From contig NC_088314.1 of NCBI RefSeq assembly GCF_910592395.1, positions 12,030,001 through 12,094,000 on the forward strand: a stretch of DNA of 64,000 nt. The letters are read 5' to 3'. Under the pieces are notes generated by a model that saw only the letters and a program-made list of their open reading frames with translations, had not been told where the DNA came from and did no database searches. Shown piece by piece: positions 27,426 through 39,067 of this stretch; the first letter of the stretch is position 1; each line of letters opens with the position of its first letter. The translations under genes were made by a program, and so were the position numbers. The DNA comes from Lineus longissimus. Lineage: Eukaryota > Nemertea > Pilidiophora > Heteronemertea > Lineidae.

Positions 27426-27637
27426 ATGGTTTCATTCACTAGAGTTTTATCGATAGGCATATGTTATTTATTCCTAGTATCCTCATTATTACCGATTAAG
27501 TACAGTAATATATTGATACAATTACACTCTCATCATTATAATCGTCACTATCACTTGTTATCTTTTCCTTATTCGTATATATGGTTACGTATTATAAACG
27601 CCTATTATACTTTCGCTTAGTCGTAATATTTAGCTAT
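27426..27637 (+). repeat. Monomer type A (reference copy, 212 bp)
   Basis: Composition by hand count: 60 A, 91 T, 37 C, 24 G. Diagnostic features are ggcatatgtt (no tgtgat), tattcctagtatcc, gattaagtac and, in most copies, cattataatcg in the triplet tract. It opens every S, L and X unit. CpG occurs eight times (tcgata, accgat, atcgtc, ttcgta, tacgta, aacgcc, ttcgct, gtcgta). Confidence 0.92.
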
Positions 27638-27852
27638 ATGGTTTCATTCACTAGAGTTTTATCGATAGGCATATTGTGATGTTATTGATTCCAAGTACTC
27701 ATTATTACCGATTAGTACAGTAATATATTGATACAATTACACTCTCATCATTATTATCGTCACTATCACTTGTTATCTTTTCCTTATTCGTATATATGGT
27801 TGCGTATTATAAACGCCTATTATACATTCGCTTAGTCGTAATATTTAGCTAT
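27638..27852 (+). repeat. Monomer type B (reference copy, 215 bp)
   Basis: Compared with A it has tgtgat (+6), tgattccaagtactc in place of tattcctagtatcctc (-2) and gattagtac (-1), which gives exactly 215 bp. It ends with ggttgcgtattat and tatacattcgc. Its last bases read agctatatgg before C but agcaatatgg before F, so the B monomers of S and L differ at the junction. Confidence 0.92.
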
Positions 27853-28064
27853 ATGGTTTCATTCACTAGAGTTTTATCGATAGACTTATGTTATTTATTC
27901 CTAGTATCCTCATTATTACCGATTAAGTACAGTAATATATTGATACAATTGCACTCTCATCATTATTATCGTCACTCTCACTTGTTATCTTTTCCTTATT
28001 CGTATATATGGTTACGTATTATAAACGCCTATTATACTTTCGCTTAGTCGTAATATTTAGCTAT
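27853..28064 (+). repeat. Monomer type C (reference copy, 212 bp)
   Basis: Diagnostic features are tatcgatagacttatgtt, gattaagtac and cgtcactctcac. Present in S once and in X twice; replaced by F-G in L. This copy has a private change ttgcactc at 27951. Confidence 0.92.
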
Positions 28065-28275
28065 ATGGTTTCATTCACTAGAGTTTTATCGATAGACTTA
28101 TGTTATTTATTCCTAGTATCCTCATTATTACCGATTAGTACAGTAATATATTGATACAATTACACTCTCATCATTATTATCGTCACTATCACTTGTTATC
28201 TTTTCTTTATTCGTATATATGGTTACGTATTATAAACGCCTATTATACTTTTGCTTAGCCGTAATAATTAGTTAT
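28065..28275 (+). repeat. Monomer type D (reference copy, 211 bp)
   Basis: Starts like C (gatagacttatgtt) but has gattagtac (-1), ttttctttattcg and a distinct end, ttttgcttagccgtaataattagttatatgg, which occurs only before E monomers. Confidence 0.92.
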
Positions 28276-28504
28276 ATGGTTTCATTCACTCCGTGAAACC
28301 TTGAGTTTTATCGATAGGCATATTGTGATTTCATTTATTCCTAGTATCCGCATTATTACCGATTAAGTACAGTAATATATTGATACAATTACACTCTCAT
28401 CATTATTATCGTCACTATCACTTGTTATCTTTTCCTTATTGGTATATATGGTTACGTATTATAAACGCCTTTTATACTTTCGCTTAGTCGTAATATTTAG
28501 CTAT
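28276..28504 (+). repeat. Monomer type E (reference copy, 229 bp)
   Basis: The longest type: 11 extra bases after ttcact (ccgtgaaaccttgag region) plus tgtgat (+6) account for 229 versus 212. Also tttcatttattcc, tatccgcatt and cttattggtatat. It ends each HOR unit. Two forms exist at the end: cctattat at the end of L units and ccttttat at the end of S and X units; this copy is ccttttat. Confidence 0.92.
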
Positions 28505-28931
28505 ATGGTTTCATTCACTAGAGTTTTATCGATAGGCATATGTTATTTATTCCTAGTATCCTCATTATTACCGATTAAGTACAGTAATATATTGATACAA
28601 TTACACTCTCATCATTATAATCGTCACTATCACTTGTTATCTTTTCCTTATTCGTATATATGGTTACGTATTATAAACGCCTATTATACTTTCGCTTAGT
28701 CGTAATATTTAGCTATATGGTTTCATTCACTAGAGTTTTATCGATAGGCATATTGTGATGTTATTGATTCCAAGTACTCATTATTACCGATTAGTACAGT
28801 AATATATTGATACAATTACACTCTCATCATTATTATCGTCACTATCACTTGTTATCTTTTCCTTATTCGTATATATGGTTGCGTATTATAAACGCCTATT
28901 ATACATTCGCTTAGTCGTAATATTTAGCAAT

Positions 28932-29126
28932 ATGGTTTCATTCACTAGAGTTTTATCCATAAGCATATTGTGATGTTATTTATTCCTAGTATCCTCATTA
29001 TTACCGACTAATTACAGTAATATATATTATCGTCACTATTATATATTTTCTTTTTCTTTATGCGTATATATGGTTACGTATTATAAACGCCTATTATACT
29101 TTCACTTAGTTGTAATATTTAGCTAT
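28932..29126 (+). repeat. Monomer type F (reference copy, 195 bp)
   Basis: Diagnostic features are ataagcatattgtgatg, gactaattac, tatatattttctttttc, atgcgtatat and cacttagttg. Relative to a full-length monomer it lacks 24 bases between agtaatatat and attatcgt (tgatacaatt through the first part of the triplet tract). Confidence 0.92.
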
Positions 29127-29266
29127 ATGGCTTCATTCACTAGAGTTTTATCGATAAGCATATTGTGATGTTATTTATTCCTAGTATCCTCATTATTACC
29201 GACTAAGTACAGTAATATATATTATCGTCACTATTATACTTTTGCTTAGTCGTAATATTTAGCTAT
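29127..29266 (+). repeat. Monomer type G (reference copy, 140 bp)
   Basis: Begins atggcttcattc and reads ataagcatattg, gactaagtac, cgtcactattatacttttgc. It has the 24-bp deletion of F and a further exact 55-bp deletion. In F the word ctattata occurs twice, 55 bp apart; G keeps one copy and lacks the sequence between. 195-55 = 140, as observed. Confidence 0.92.
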
Positions 29267-29706
29267 ATGGTTTCATTCACTAGAGTTTTATCGATAGACT
29301 TATGTTATTTATTCCTAGTATCCTCATTATTACCGATTAGTACAGTAATATATTGATACAATTACACTCTCATCATTATTATCGTCACTATCACTTGTTA
29401 TCTTTTCTTTATTCGTATATATGGTTACGTATTATAAACGCCTATTATACTTTTGCTTAGCCGTAATAATTAGTTATATGGTTTCATTCACTCCGTGAAA
29501 CCTTGAGTTTTATCGATAGGCATATTGTGATTTCATTTATTCCTAGTATCCGCATTATTACCGATTAAGTACAGTAATATATTGATACAATTACACTCTC
29601 ATCATTATTATCGTCACTATCACTTGTTATCTTTTCCTTATTGGTATATATGGTTACGTATTATAAACGCCTATTATACTTTCGCTTAGTCGTAATATTT
29701 AGCTAT

Positions 29707-31212
29707 ATGGTTTCATTCACTAGAGTTTTATCGATAGGCATATGTTATTTATTCCTAGTATCCTCATTATTACCGATTAAGTACAGTAATATATTGATAC
29801 AATTACACTCTCATCATTATAATCGTCACTATCACTTGTTATCTTTTCCTTATTCGTATATATGGTTACGTATTATAAACGCCTATTATACTTTCGCTTA
29901 GTCGTAATATTTAGCTATATGGTTTCATTCACTAGAGTTTTATCGATAGGCATATTGTGATGTTATTGATTCCAAGTACTCATTATTACCGATTAGTACA
30001 GTAATATATTGATACAATTACACTCTCATCATTATTATCGTCACTATCACTTGTTATCTTTTCCTTATTCGTATATATGGTTGCGTATTATAAACGCCTA
30101 TTATACATTCGCTTAGTCGTAATATTTAGCTATATGGTTTCATTCACTAGAGTTTTATCGATAGACTTATGTTATTTATTCCTAGTATCCTCATTATTAC
30201 CGATTAAGTACAGTAATATATTGATACAATTACACTCTCATCATTATTATCGTCACTCTCACTTGTTATCTTTTCCTTATTCGTATATATGGTTACGTAT
30301 TATAAACGCCTATTATACTTTCGCTTAGTCGTAATATTTAGCTATATGGTTTCATTCACTAGAGTTTTATCGATAGGCATATTGTGATGTTATTGATTCC
30401 AAGTACTCATTATTACCGATTAGTACAGTAATATATTGATACAATTACACTCTCATCATTATTATCGTCACTATCACTTGTTATCTTTTCCTTATTCGTA
30501 TATATGGTTGCGTATTATAAACGCCTATTATACATTCGCTTAGTCGTAATATTTAGCTATATGGTTTCATTCACTAGAGTTTTATCGATAGACTTATGTT
30601 ATTTATTCCTAGTATCCTCATTATTACCGATTAAGTACAGTAATATATTGATACAATTACACTCTCATCATTATTATCGTCACTCTCACTTGTTATCTTT
30701 TCCTTATTCGTATATATGGTTACGTATTATAAACGCCTATTATACTTTCGCTTAGTCGTAATATTTAGCTATATGGTTTCATTCACTAGAGTTTTATCGA
30801 TAGACTTATGTTATTTATTCCTAGTATCCTCATTATTACCGATTAGTACAGTAATATATTGATACAATTACACTCTCATCATTATTATCGTCACTATCAC
30901 TTGTTATCTTTTCTTTATTCGTATATATGGTTACGTATTATAAACGCCTATTATACTTTTGCTTAGTCGTAATAATTAGTTATATGGTTTCATTCACTCC
31001 GTGAAACCTTGAGTTTTATCGATAGGCATATTGTGATTTCATTTATTCCTAGTATCCGCATTATTACCGATTAAGTACAGTAATATATTGATACAATTAC
31101 ACTCTCATCATTATTATCGTCACTATCACTTGTTATCTTTTCCTTATTGGTATATATGGTTACGTATTATAAACGCCTTTTATACTTTCGCTTAGTCGTA
31201 ATATTTAGCTAT
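29707..31212 (+). repeat. HOR unit X (A-B-C-B-C-D-E, 1506 bp)
   Basis: An S unit with the B-C pair (427 bp) doubled: 1079+427 = 1506. Probably made by one unequal exchange between neighbouring B-C pairs (inference). Confidence 0.94.
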
Positions 31213-32291
31213 ATGGTTTCATTCACTAGAGTTTTATCGATAGGCATATGTTATTTATTCCTAGTATCCTCATTATTACCGATTAAGTACAGTAATATAT
31301 TGATACAATTACACTCTCATCATTATTATCGTCACTATCACTTGTTATCTTTTCCTTATTCGTATATATGGTTACGTATTATAAACGCCTATTATACTTT
31401 CGCTTAGTCGTAATATTTAGCTATATGGTTTCATTCACTAGAGTTTTATCGATTGGCATATTGTGATGTTATTGATTCCAAGTACTCATTATTACCGATT
31501 AGTACAGTAATATATTGATACAATTACACTCTCATCATTATTATCGTCACTATCACTTGTTATCTTTTCCTTATTCGTATATATGGTTGCGTATTATAAA
31601 CGCCTATTATACATTCGCTTAGTCGTAATATTTAGCTATATGGTTTCATTCACTAGAGTTTTATCGATAGACTTATGTTATTTATTCCTAGTATCCTCAT
31701 TATTACCGATTAAGTACAGTAATATATTGATACAATTACACTCTCATCATTATTATCGTCACTCTCACTTGTTATCTTTTCCTTATTCGTATATATGGTT
31801 ACGTATTATAAACGCCTATTATACTTTCGCTTAGTCGTAATATTTAGCTATATGGTTTCATTCACTAGAGTTTTATCGATAGACTTATGTTATTTATTCC
31901 TAGTATCCTCATTATTACCGATTAGTACAGTAATATATTGATACAATTACACTCTCATCATTATTATCGTCACTATCACTTGTTATCTTTTCCTTATTCG
32001 TATATATGGTTACGTATTATAAACGCCTATTATACTTTTGCTTAGCCGTAATAATTAGTTATATGGTTTCATTCACTCCGTGAAACCTTGAGTTTTATCG
32101 ATAGGCATATTGTGATTTCATTTATTCCTAGTATCCGCATTATTACCGATTAAGTACAGTAATATATTGATACAATTACACTCTCATCATTATTATCGTC
32201 ACTATCACTTGTTATCTTTTCCTTATTGGTATATATGGTTACGTATTATAAACGCCTTTTATACTTTCGCTTAGTCGTAATATTTAGCTAT
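31213..32291 (+). repeat. HOR unit S following X
   Basis: A-B-C-D-E with A carrying cattattatcg instead of cattataatcg. Private change gattggcat at 31454. Confidence 0.94.
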
Positions 32292-33370
32292 ATGGTTTCA
32301 TTCACTAGAGTTTTATCGATAGGCATATGTTATTTATTCCTAGTATCCTCATTATTACCGATTAAGTACAGTAATATATTGATACAATTACACTCTCATC
32401 ATTATAATCGTCACTATCACTTGTTATCTTTTCCTTATTCGTATATATGGTTACGTATTATAAACGCCTATTATACTTTCGCTTAGTCGTAATATTTAGC
32501 TATATGGTTTCATTCACTAGAGTTTTATCGATAGGCATATTGTGATGTTATTGATTCCAAGTACTCATTATTACCGATTAGTACAGTAATATATTGATAC
32601 AATTACACTCTCATCATTATTATCGTCACTATCACTTGTTATCTTTTCCTTATTCGTATATATGGTTGCGTATTATAAACGCCTATTATACATTCGCTTA
32701 GTCGTAATATTTAGCTATATGGTTTCATTCACTAGAGTTTTATCGATAGACTTATGTTATTTATTCCTAGTATCCTCATTATTACCGATTAAGTACAGTA
32801 ATATATTGATACAATTACACTCTCATCATTATTATCGTCACTCTCACTTGTTATCTTTTCCTTATTCGTATATATGGTTACGTATTATAAACGCCTATTA
32901 TACTTTCGCTTAGTCGTAATATTTAGCTATATGGTTTCATTCACTAGAGTTTTATCGATAGACTTATGTTATTTATTCCTAGTATCCTCATTATTACCGA
33001 TTAGTACAGTAATATATTGATACAATTACACTCTCATCATTATTATCGTCACTATCACTTGTTATCTTTTCTTTATTCGTATATATGGTTACGTATTATA
33101 AACGCCTATTATACTTTTGCTTAGCCGTAATAATTAGTTATATGGTTTCATTCACTCCGTGAAACCTTGAGTTTTATCGATAGGCATATTGTGATTTCAT
33201 TTATTCCTAGTATCCGCATTATTACCGATTAAGTACAGTAATATATTGATACAATTACACTCTCATCATTATTATCGTCACTATCACTTGTTATCTTTTC
33301 CTTATTGGTATATATGGTTACGTATTATAAACGCCTTTTATACTTTCGCTTAGTCGTAATATTTAGCTAT
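32292..33370 (+). repeat. HOR unit S
   Basis: A-B-C-D-E, 1079 bp, with the common A form (cattataatcg). Confidence 0.94.
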
Positions 33371-34572
33371 ATGGTTTCATTCACTAGAGTTTTATCGATA
33401 GGCATATGTTATTTATTCCTAGTATCCTCATTATTACCGATTAAGTACAGTAATATATTGATACAATTACACTCTCATCATTATAATCGTCACTATCACT
33501 TGTTATCTTTTCCTTATTCGTATATATGGTTACGTATTATAAACGCCTATTATACTTTCGCTTAGTCGTAATATTTAGCTATATGGTTTCATTCACTAGA
33601 GTTTTATCGATAGGCATATTGTGATGTTATTGATTCCAAGTACTCATTATTACCGATTAGTACAGTAATATATTGATACAATTACACTCTCATCATTATT
33701 ATCGTCACTATCACTTGTTATCTTTTCCTTATTCGTATATATGGTTGCGTATTATAAACGCCTATTATACATTCGCTTAGTCGTAATATTTAGCAATATG
33801 GTTTCATTCACTAGAGTTTTATCGATAAGCATATTGTGATGTTATTTATTCCTAGTATCCTCATTATTACCGACTAATTACAGTAATATATATTATCGTC
33901 ACTATTATATATTTTCTTTTTCTTTATGCGTATATATGGTTACGTATTATAAACGCCTATTATACTTTCACTTAGTTGTAATATTTAGCTATATGGCTTC
34001 ATTCACTAGAGTTTTATCGATAAGCATATTGTGATGTTATTTATTCCTAGTATCCTCATTATTACCGACTAAGTACAGTAATATATATTATCGTCACTAT
34101 TATACTTTTGCTTAGTCGTAATATTTAGCTATATGGTTTCATTCACTAGAGTTTTATCGATAGACTTATGTTATTTATTCCTAGTATCCTCATTATTACC
34201 GATTAGTACAGTAATATGTTGATACAATTACACTCTCATCATTATTATCGTCACTATCACTTGTTATCTTTTCTTTATTCGTATATATGGTTACGTATTA
34301 TAAACGCCTATTATACTTTTGCTTAGCCGTAATAATTAGTTATATGGTTTCATTCACTCCGTGAAACCTTGAGTTTTATCGATAGGCATATTGTGATTTC
34401 ATTTATTCCTAGTATCCGCATTATTACCGATTAAGTACAGTAATATATTGATACAATTACACTCTCATCATTATTATCGTCACTATCACTTGTTATCTTT
34501 TCCTTATTGGTATATATGGTTACGTATTATAAACGCCTATTATACTTTCGCTTAGTCGTAATATTTAGCTAT
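33371..34572 (+). repeat. HOR unit L
   Basis: A-B-F-G-D-E, 1202 bp, ending with the cctattat form of E. Private change aatatgttg at 34218 in D. Confidence 0.94.
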
Positions 34573-36078
34573 ATGGTTTCATTCACTAGAGTTTTATCGA
34601 TAGGCATATGTTATTTATTCCTAGTATCCTCATTATTACCGATTAAGTACAGTAATATATTGATACAATTACACTCTCATCATTATAATCGTCACTATCA
34701 CTTGTTATCTTTTCCTTATTCGTATATATGGTTACGTATTATAAACGCCTATTATACTTTCGCTTAGTCGTAATATTTAGCTATATGGTTTCATTCACTA
34801 GAGTTTTATCGATAGGCATATTGTGATGTTATTGATTCCAAGTACTCATTATTACCGATTAGTACAGTAATATATTGATACAATTACACTCTCATCATTA
34901 TTATCGTCACTATCACTTGTTATCTTTTCCTTATTCGTATATATGGTTGCGTATTATAAACGCCTATTATACATTCGCTTAGTCGTAATATTTAGCTATA
35001 TGGTTTCATTCACTAGAGTTTTATCGATAGACTTATGTTATTTATTCCTAGTATCCTCATTATTACCGATTAAGTACAGTAATATATTGATACAATTACA
35101 CTCTCATCATTATTATCGTCACTCTCACTTGTTATCTTTTCCTTATTCGTATATATGGTTACGTATTATAAACGCCTATTATACTTTCGCTTAGTCGTAA
35201 TATTTAGCTATATGGTTTCATTCACTAGAGTTTTATCGATAGGCATATTGTGATGTTATTGATTCCAAGTACTCATTATTACCGATTAGTACAGTAATAT
35301 ATTGATACAATTACACTCTCATCATTATTATCGTCACTATCACTTGTTATCTTTTCCTTATTCGTATATATGGTTGCGTATTATAAACGCCTATTATACA
35401 TTCGCTTAGTCGTAATATTTAGCTATATGGTTTCATTCACTAGAGTTTTATCGATAGACTTATGTTATTTATTCCTAGTATCCTCATTATTACCGATTAA
35501 GTACAGTAATATATTGATACAATTACACTCTCATCATTATTATCGTCACTCTCACTTGTTATCTTTTCCTTATTCGTATATATGGTTACGTATTATAAAC
35601 GCCTATTATACTTTCGCTTAGTCGTAATATTTAGCTATATGGTTTCATTCACTAGAGTTTTATCGATAGACTTATGTTATTTATTCCTAGTATCCTCATT
35701 ATTACCGATTAGTACAGTAATATATTGATACAATTACACTCTCATCATTATTATCGTCACTATCACTTGTTATCTTTTCTTTATTCGTATATATGGTTAC
35801 GTATTATAAACGCCTATTATACTTTTGCTTAGCCGTAATAATTAGTTATATGGTTTCATTCACTCCGTGAAACCTTGAGTTTTATCGATAGGCATATTGT
35901 GATTTCATTTATTCCTAGTATCCGCATTATTACCGATTAAGTACAGTAATATATTGATACAATTACACTCTCATCATTATTATCGTCACTATCACTTGTT
36001 ATCTTTTCCTTATTGGTATATATGGTTACGTATTATAAACGCCTTTTATACTTTCGCTTAGTCGTAATATTTAGCTAT
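34573..36078 (+). repeat. HOR unit X
   Basis: A-B-C-B-C-D-E, 1506 bp; start of a third super-unit that is interrupted after the first monomer of the following S. Confidence 0.94.
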
Positions 36079-37988
36079 ATGGTTTCATTCACTAGAGTTT
36101 TATCGATAGGCATATGTTATTTATTCCTAGTATCCTCATTATTACCGATTAAGTACAGTAATATATTGATACAATTACACTCTCATCATTATTATCGTCA
36201 CTATCACTTGTTATCTTTTCCTTATTCGTATATATGGTTACGTATTATAAACGCCTATTATACTTTCGCTTAGTCGTAATATTTAGCTATATGGTTTCAT
36301 TCACTAGAGTTTTATCGATAGGCATATTGTGATGTTATTGATTCCAAGTACTCATTATTACCGATTAGTACAGTAATATATTGATACAATTACACTCTCA
36401 TCATTATTATCGTCACTATCACTTGTTATCTTTTCCTTATTCGTATATATGGTTGCATATTATAAACGCCTATTATACTATTGCTTAGCCGTAATAATAA
36501 GTTATATGGTTTCATTCACTGCGTGAAACCTTGAGTTTTATCGATAGGCATATTGTGATTTCATTTATTCCTAGTATCCTCATTATTACCGATTAAGTAC
36601 AGTAATATATTGATACAATTACACTCTCATCATTATTATCGTCACTATCACTTGTTATCTTTTCCTTATTCGTATATATGGTTGCGTATTATAAACGCCT
36701 ATTATACTTTCGCTTAGTCGTAATATTTAGCAATATGGTTTCATTCACTAGAGTTTTATCGATAAGCATATTGTGATGTTATTGATTCCTAGTATCCTCA
36801 TTATTACCGACTAATTACAGTAATATATATTATCGTCACTATTATATGTTTTCTTTTCCTTTATGCGTATATATGGTTACGTATTATAAACGCCTATTAT
36901 ACTTTCGCTTAGTCGTAATATTTAGCTATATGGTTTCATTCACTAGAGTTTTATCGATAGGCTTATGTTATTTATTCCTAGTATCCTCATTATTACCGAT
37001 TAAGTACAGTAATATATTGATACAATTACACTCTCATCATTATTATCGTCACTATCACTTGTTATCTTTTCCTTATTCGTATATATGGTTGCGTATTATA
37101 AACGCCTTTTATACTTTCGCTTAGTCGTAATATTTAGCAATATGGTTTCATTCACTAGAGTTTTATCGATAAGCATATTGTGATGTTATTTATTCCTAGT
37201 ATCCTCATTATTACCGACTAATTACAGTAATATATATTATCGTCACTATTATATGTTTTCTTTTCCTTTATGCGTATATATGGTAACGTATTATAAACGC
37301 CTATTATACTTTCGCTTAGTCGTAATATTTAGCTATATGGTTTCATTCACTAGAGTTTTATCGATAGACTTATGTTATTTATTCCTAGTATCCTCATTAT
37401 TACCGATTAAGTACAGTAATATATTGATACAATTACACTCTCATCATTATTATCGTCACTCTCACTTGTTATCTTTTCCTTATTCGTATATATGGTTACG
37501 TATTATAAACGCCTATTATACTTTCGCTTAGTCGTAATATTTAGCTATATGGTTTCATTCACTAGAGTTTTATCGATAGACTTATGTTATTTATTCCTAG
37601 TATCCTCATTATTACCGATTAGTACAGTAATATATTGATACAATTACACTCTCATCATTATTATCGTCACTATCACTTGTTATCTTTTCTTTATTCGTAT
37701 ATATGGTTACGTATTATAAACGCCTATTATACTTTTGCTTAGCCGTAATAATTAGTTATATGGTTTCATTCACTCCGTGAAACCTTGAGTTTTATCGATA
37801 GGCATATTGTGATTTCATTTATTCCTAGTATCCGCATTATTACCGATTAAGTACAGTAATATATTGATACAATTACACTCTCATCATTATTATCGTCACT
37901 ATCACTTGTTATCTTTTCCTTATTGGTATATATGGTTACGTATTATAAACGCCTATTATACTTTCGCTTAGTCGTAATATTTAGCTAT
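36079..37988 (+). repeat. Chimeric unit: A plus old-style eight-monomer block (1910 bp)
   Basis: The A monomer at 36079 is the post-X form (cattattatcg), so an S unit was begun. From 36291 the order becomes B'-E'-F'-A'-F'-C-D-E (starts 36291, 36506, 36735, 36930, 37142, 37337, 37549, 37760), matching 25728-27425 at an offset of 10563 bp. The lengths sum to 1910. Confidence 0.92.
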
Positions 37989-39067
37989 ATGGTTTCATTC
38001 ACTAGAGTTTTATCGATAGGCATATGTTATTTATTCCTAGTATCCTCATTATTACCGATTAAGTACAGTAATATATTGATACAATTACACTCTCATCATT
38101 ATAATCGTCACTATCACTTGTTATCTTTTCCTTATTGGTATATATGGTTACGTATTATAAACGCCTATTATACTTTCGCTTAGTCGTAATATTTAGCTAT
38201 ATGGTTTCATTCACTAGAGTTTTATCGATAGGCATATTGTGATGTTATTGATTCCAAGTACTCATTATTACCGATTAGTACAGTAATATATTGATACAAT
38301 TACACTCTCATCATTATTATCGTCACTATCACTTGTTATCTTTTCCTTATTCGTATATATGGTTGCGTATTATAAACGCCTATTATACATTCGCTTAGTC
38401 GTAATATTTAGCTATATGGTTTCATTCACTAGAGTTTTATCGATAGACTTATGTTATTTATTCCTAGTATCCTCATTATTACCGATTAAGTACAGTAATA
38501 TATTGATACAATTACACTCTCATCATTATTATCGTCACTCTCACTTGTTATCTTTTCCTTATTCGTATATATGGTTACGTATTATAAACGCCTATTATAC
38601 TTTCGCTTAGTCGTAATATTTAGCTATATGGTTTCATTCACTAGAGTTTTATCGATAGACTTATGTTATTTATTCCTAGTATCCTCATTATTACCGATTA
38701 GTACAGTAATATATTGATACAATTACACTCTCATCATTATTATCGTCACTATCACTTGTTATCTTTTCTTTATTCGTATATATGGTTACGTATTATAAAC
38801 GCCTATTATACTTTTGCTTAGCCGTAATAATTAGTTATATGGTTTCATTCACTCCGTGAAACCTTGAGTTTTATCGATAGGCATATTGTGATTTCATTTA
38901 TTCCTAGTATCCGCATTATTACCGATTAAGTACAGTAATATATTGATACAATTACACTCTCATCATTATTATCGTCACTATCACTTGTTATCTTTTCCTT
39001 ATTGGTATATATGGTTACGTATTATAAACGCCTTTTATACTTTCGCTTAGTCGTAATATTTAGCTAT
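37989..39067 (+). repeat. HOR unit S
   Basis: A-B-C-D-E, 1079 bp. The A monomer has a private cttattggta (38137), a form otherwise seen in E. Confidence 0.94.

Larger units (their letters stand above)
27426..28504 (+). repeat. HOR unit S (A-B-C-D-E, 1079 bp)
   Basis: Monomer starts 27426, 27638, 27853, 28065 and 28276; lengths 212+215+212+211+229 = 1079. Reference copy of the S unit. Confidence 0.95.
28505..29706 (+). repeat. HOR unit L (A-B-F-G-D-E, 1202 bp)
   Basis: Monomer starts 28505, 28717, 28932, 29127, 29267 and 29478; C (212) is replaced by F+G (335). One private change is tatccata in F at 28958. The final E is of the cctattat form. Confidence 0.95.
29707..34572 (+). repeat. Super-HOR X-S-S-L, 4866 bp, 23 monomers (copy 1)
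   Basis: Units X 29707, S 31213, S 32292 and L 33371: 1506+1079+1079+1202 = 4866. The next unit (34573) is again X. The same order and length occur at 47765-52630. Variants keep phase: A after X has cattattatcg, and the three E monomers before 31213, 32292 and 33371 have ccttttat while the E after L has cctattat. Confidence 0.9.

Noticed and set aside
27540-27590. TATA-like word cgtatatatgg in each monomer as a promoter.
   Set aside because: AT-rich repeats give such words by chance; no initiator, gene or terminator goes with it. Satellite transcription is possible but not supported by sequence alone.
27600-27640. Hairpin between gtattata and tattatac in the aaacgcc region.
   Set aside because: The two words are not reverse complements (that of tattatac is gtataata), so no perfect stem forms.
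36079-37988. Insertion of foreign DNA inside the regular HOR zone.
   Set aside because: Every part parses into known monomer types and matches 25728-27425; it is a rearranged satellite block.
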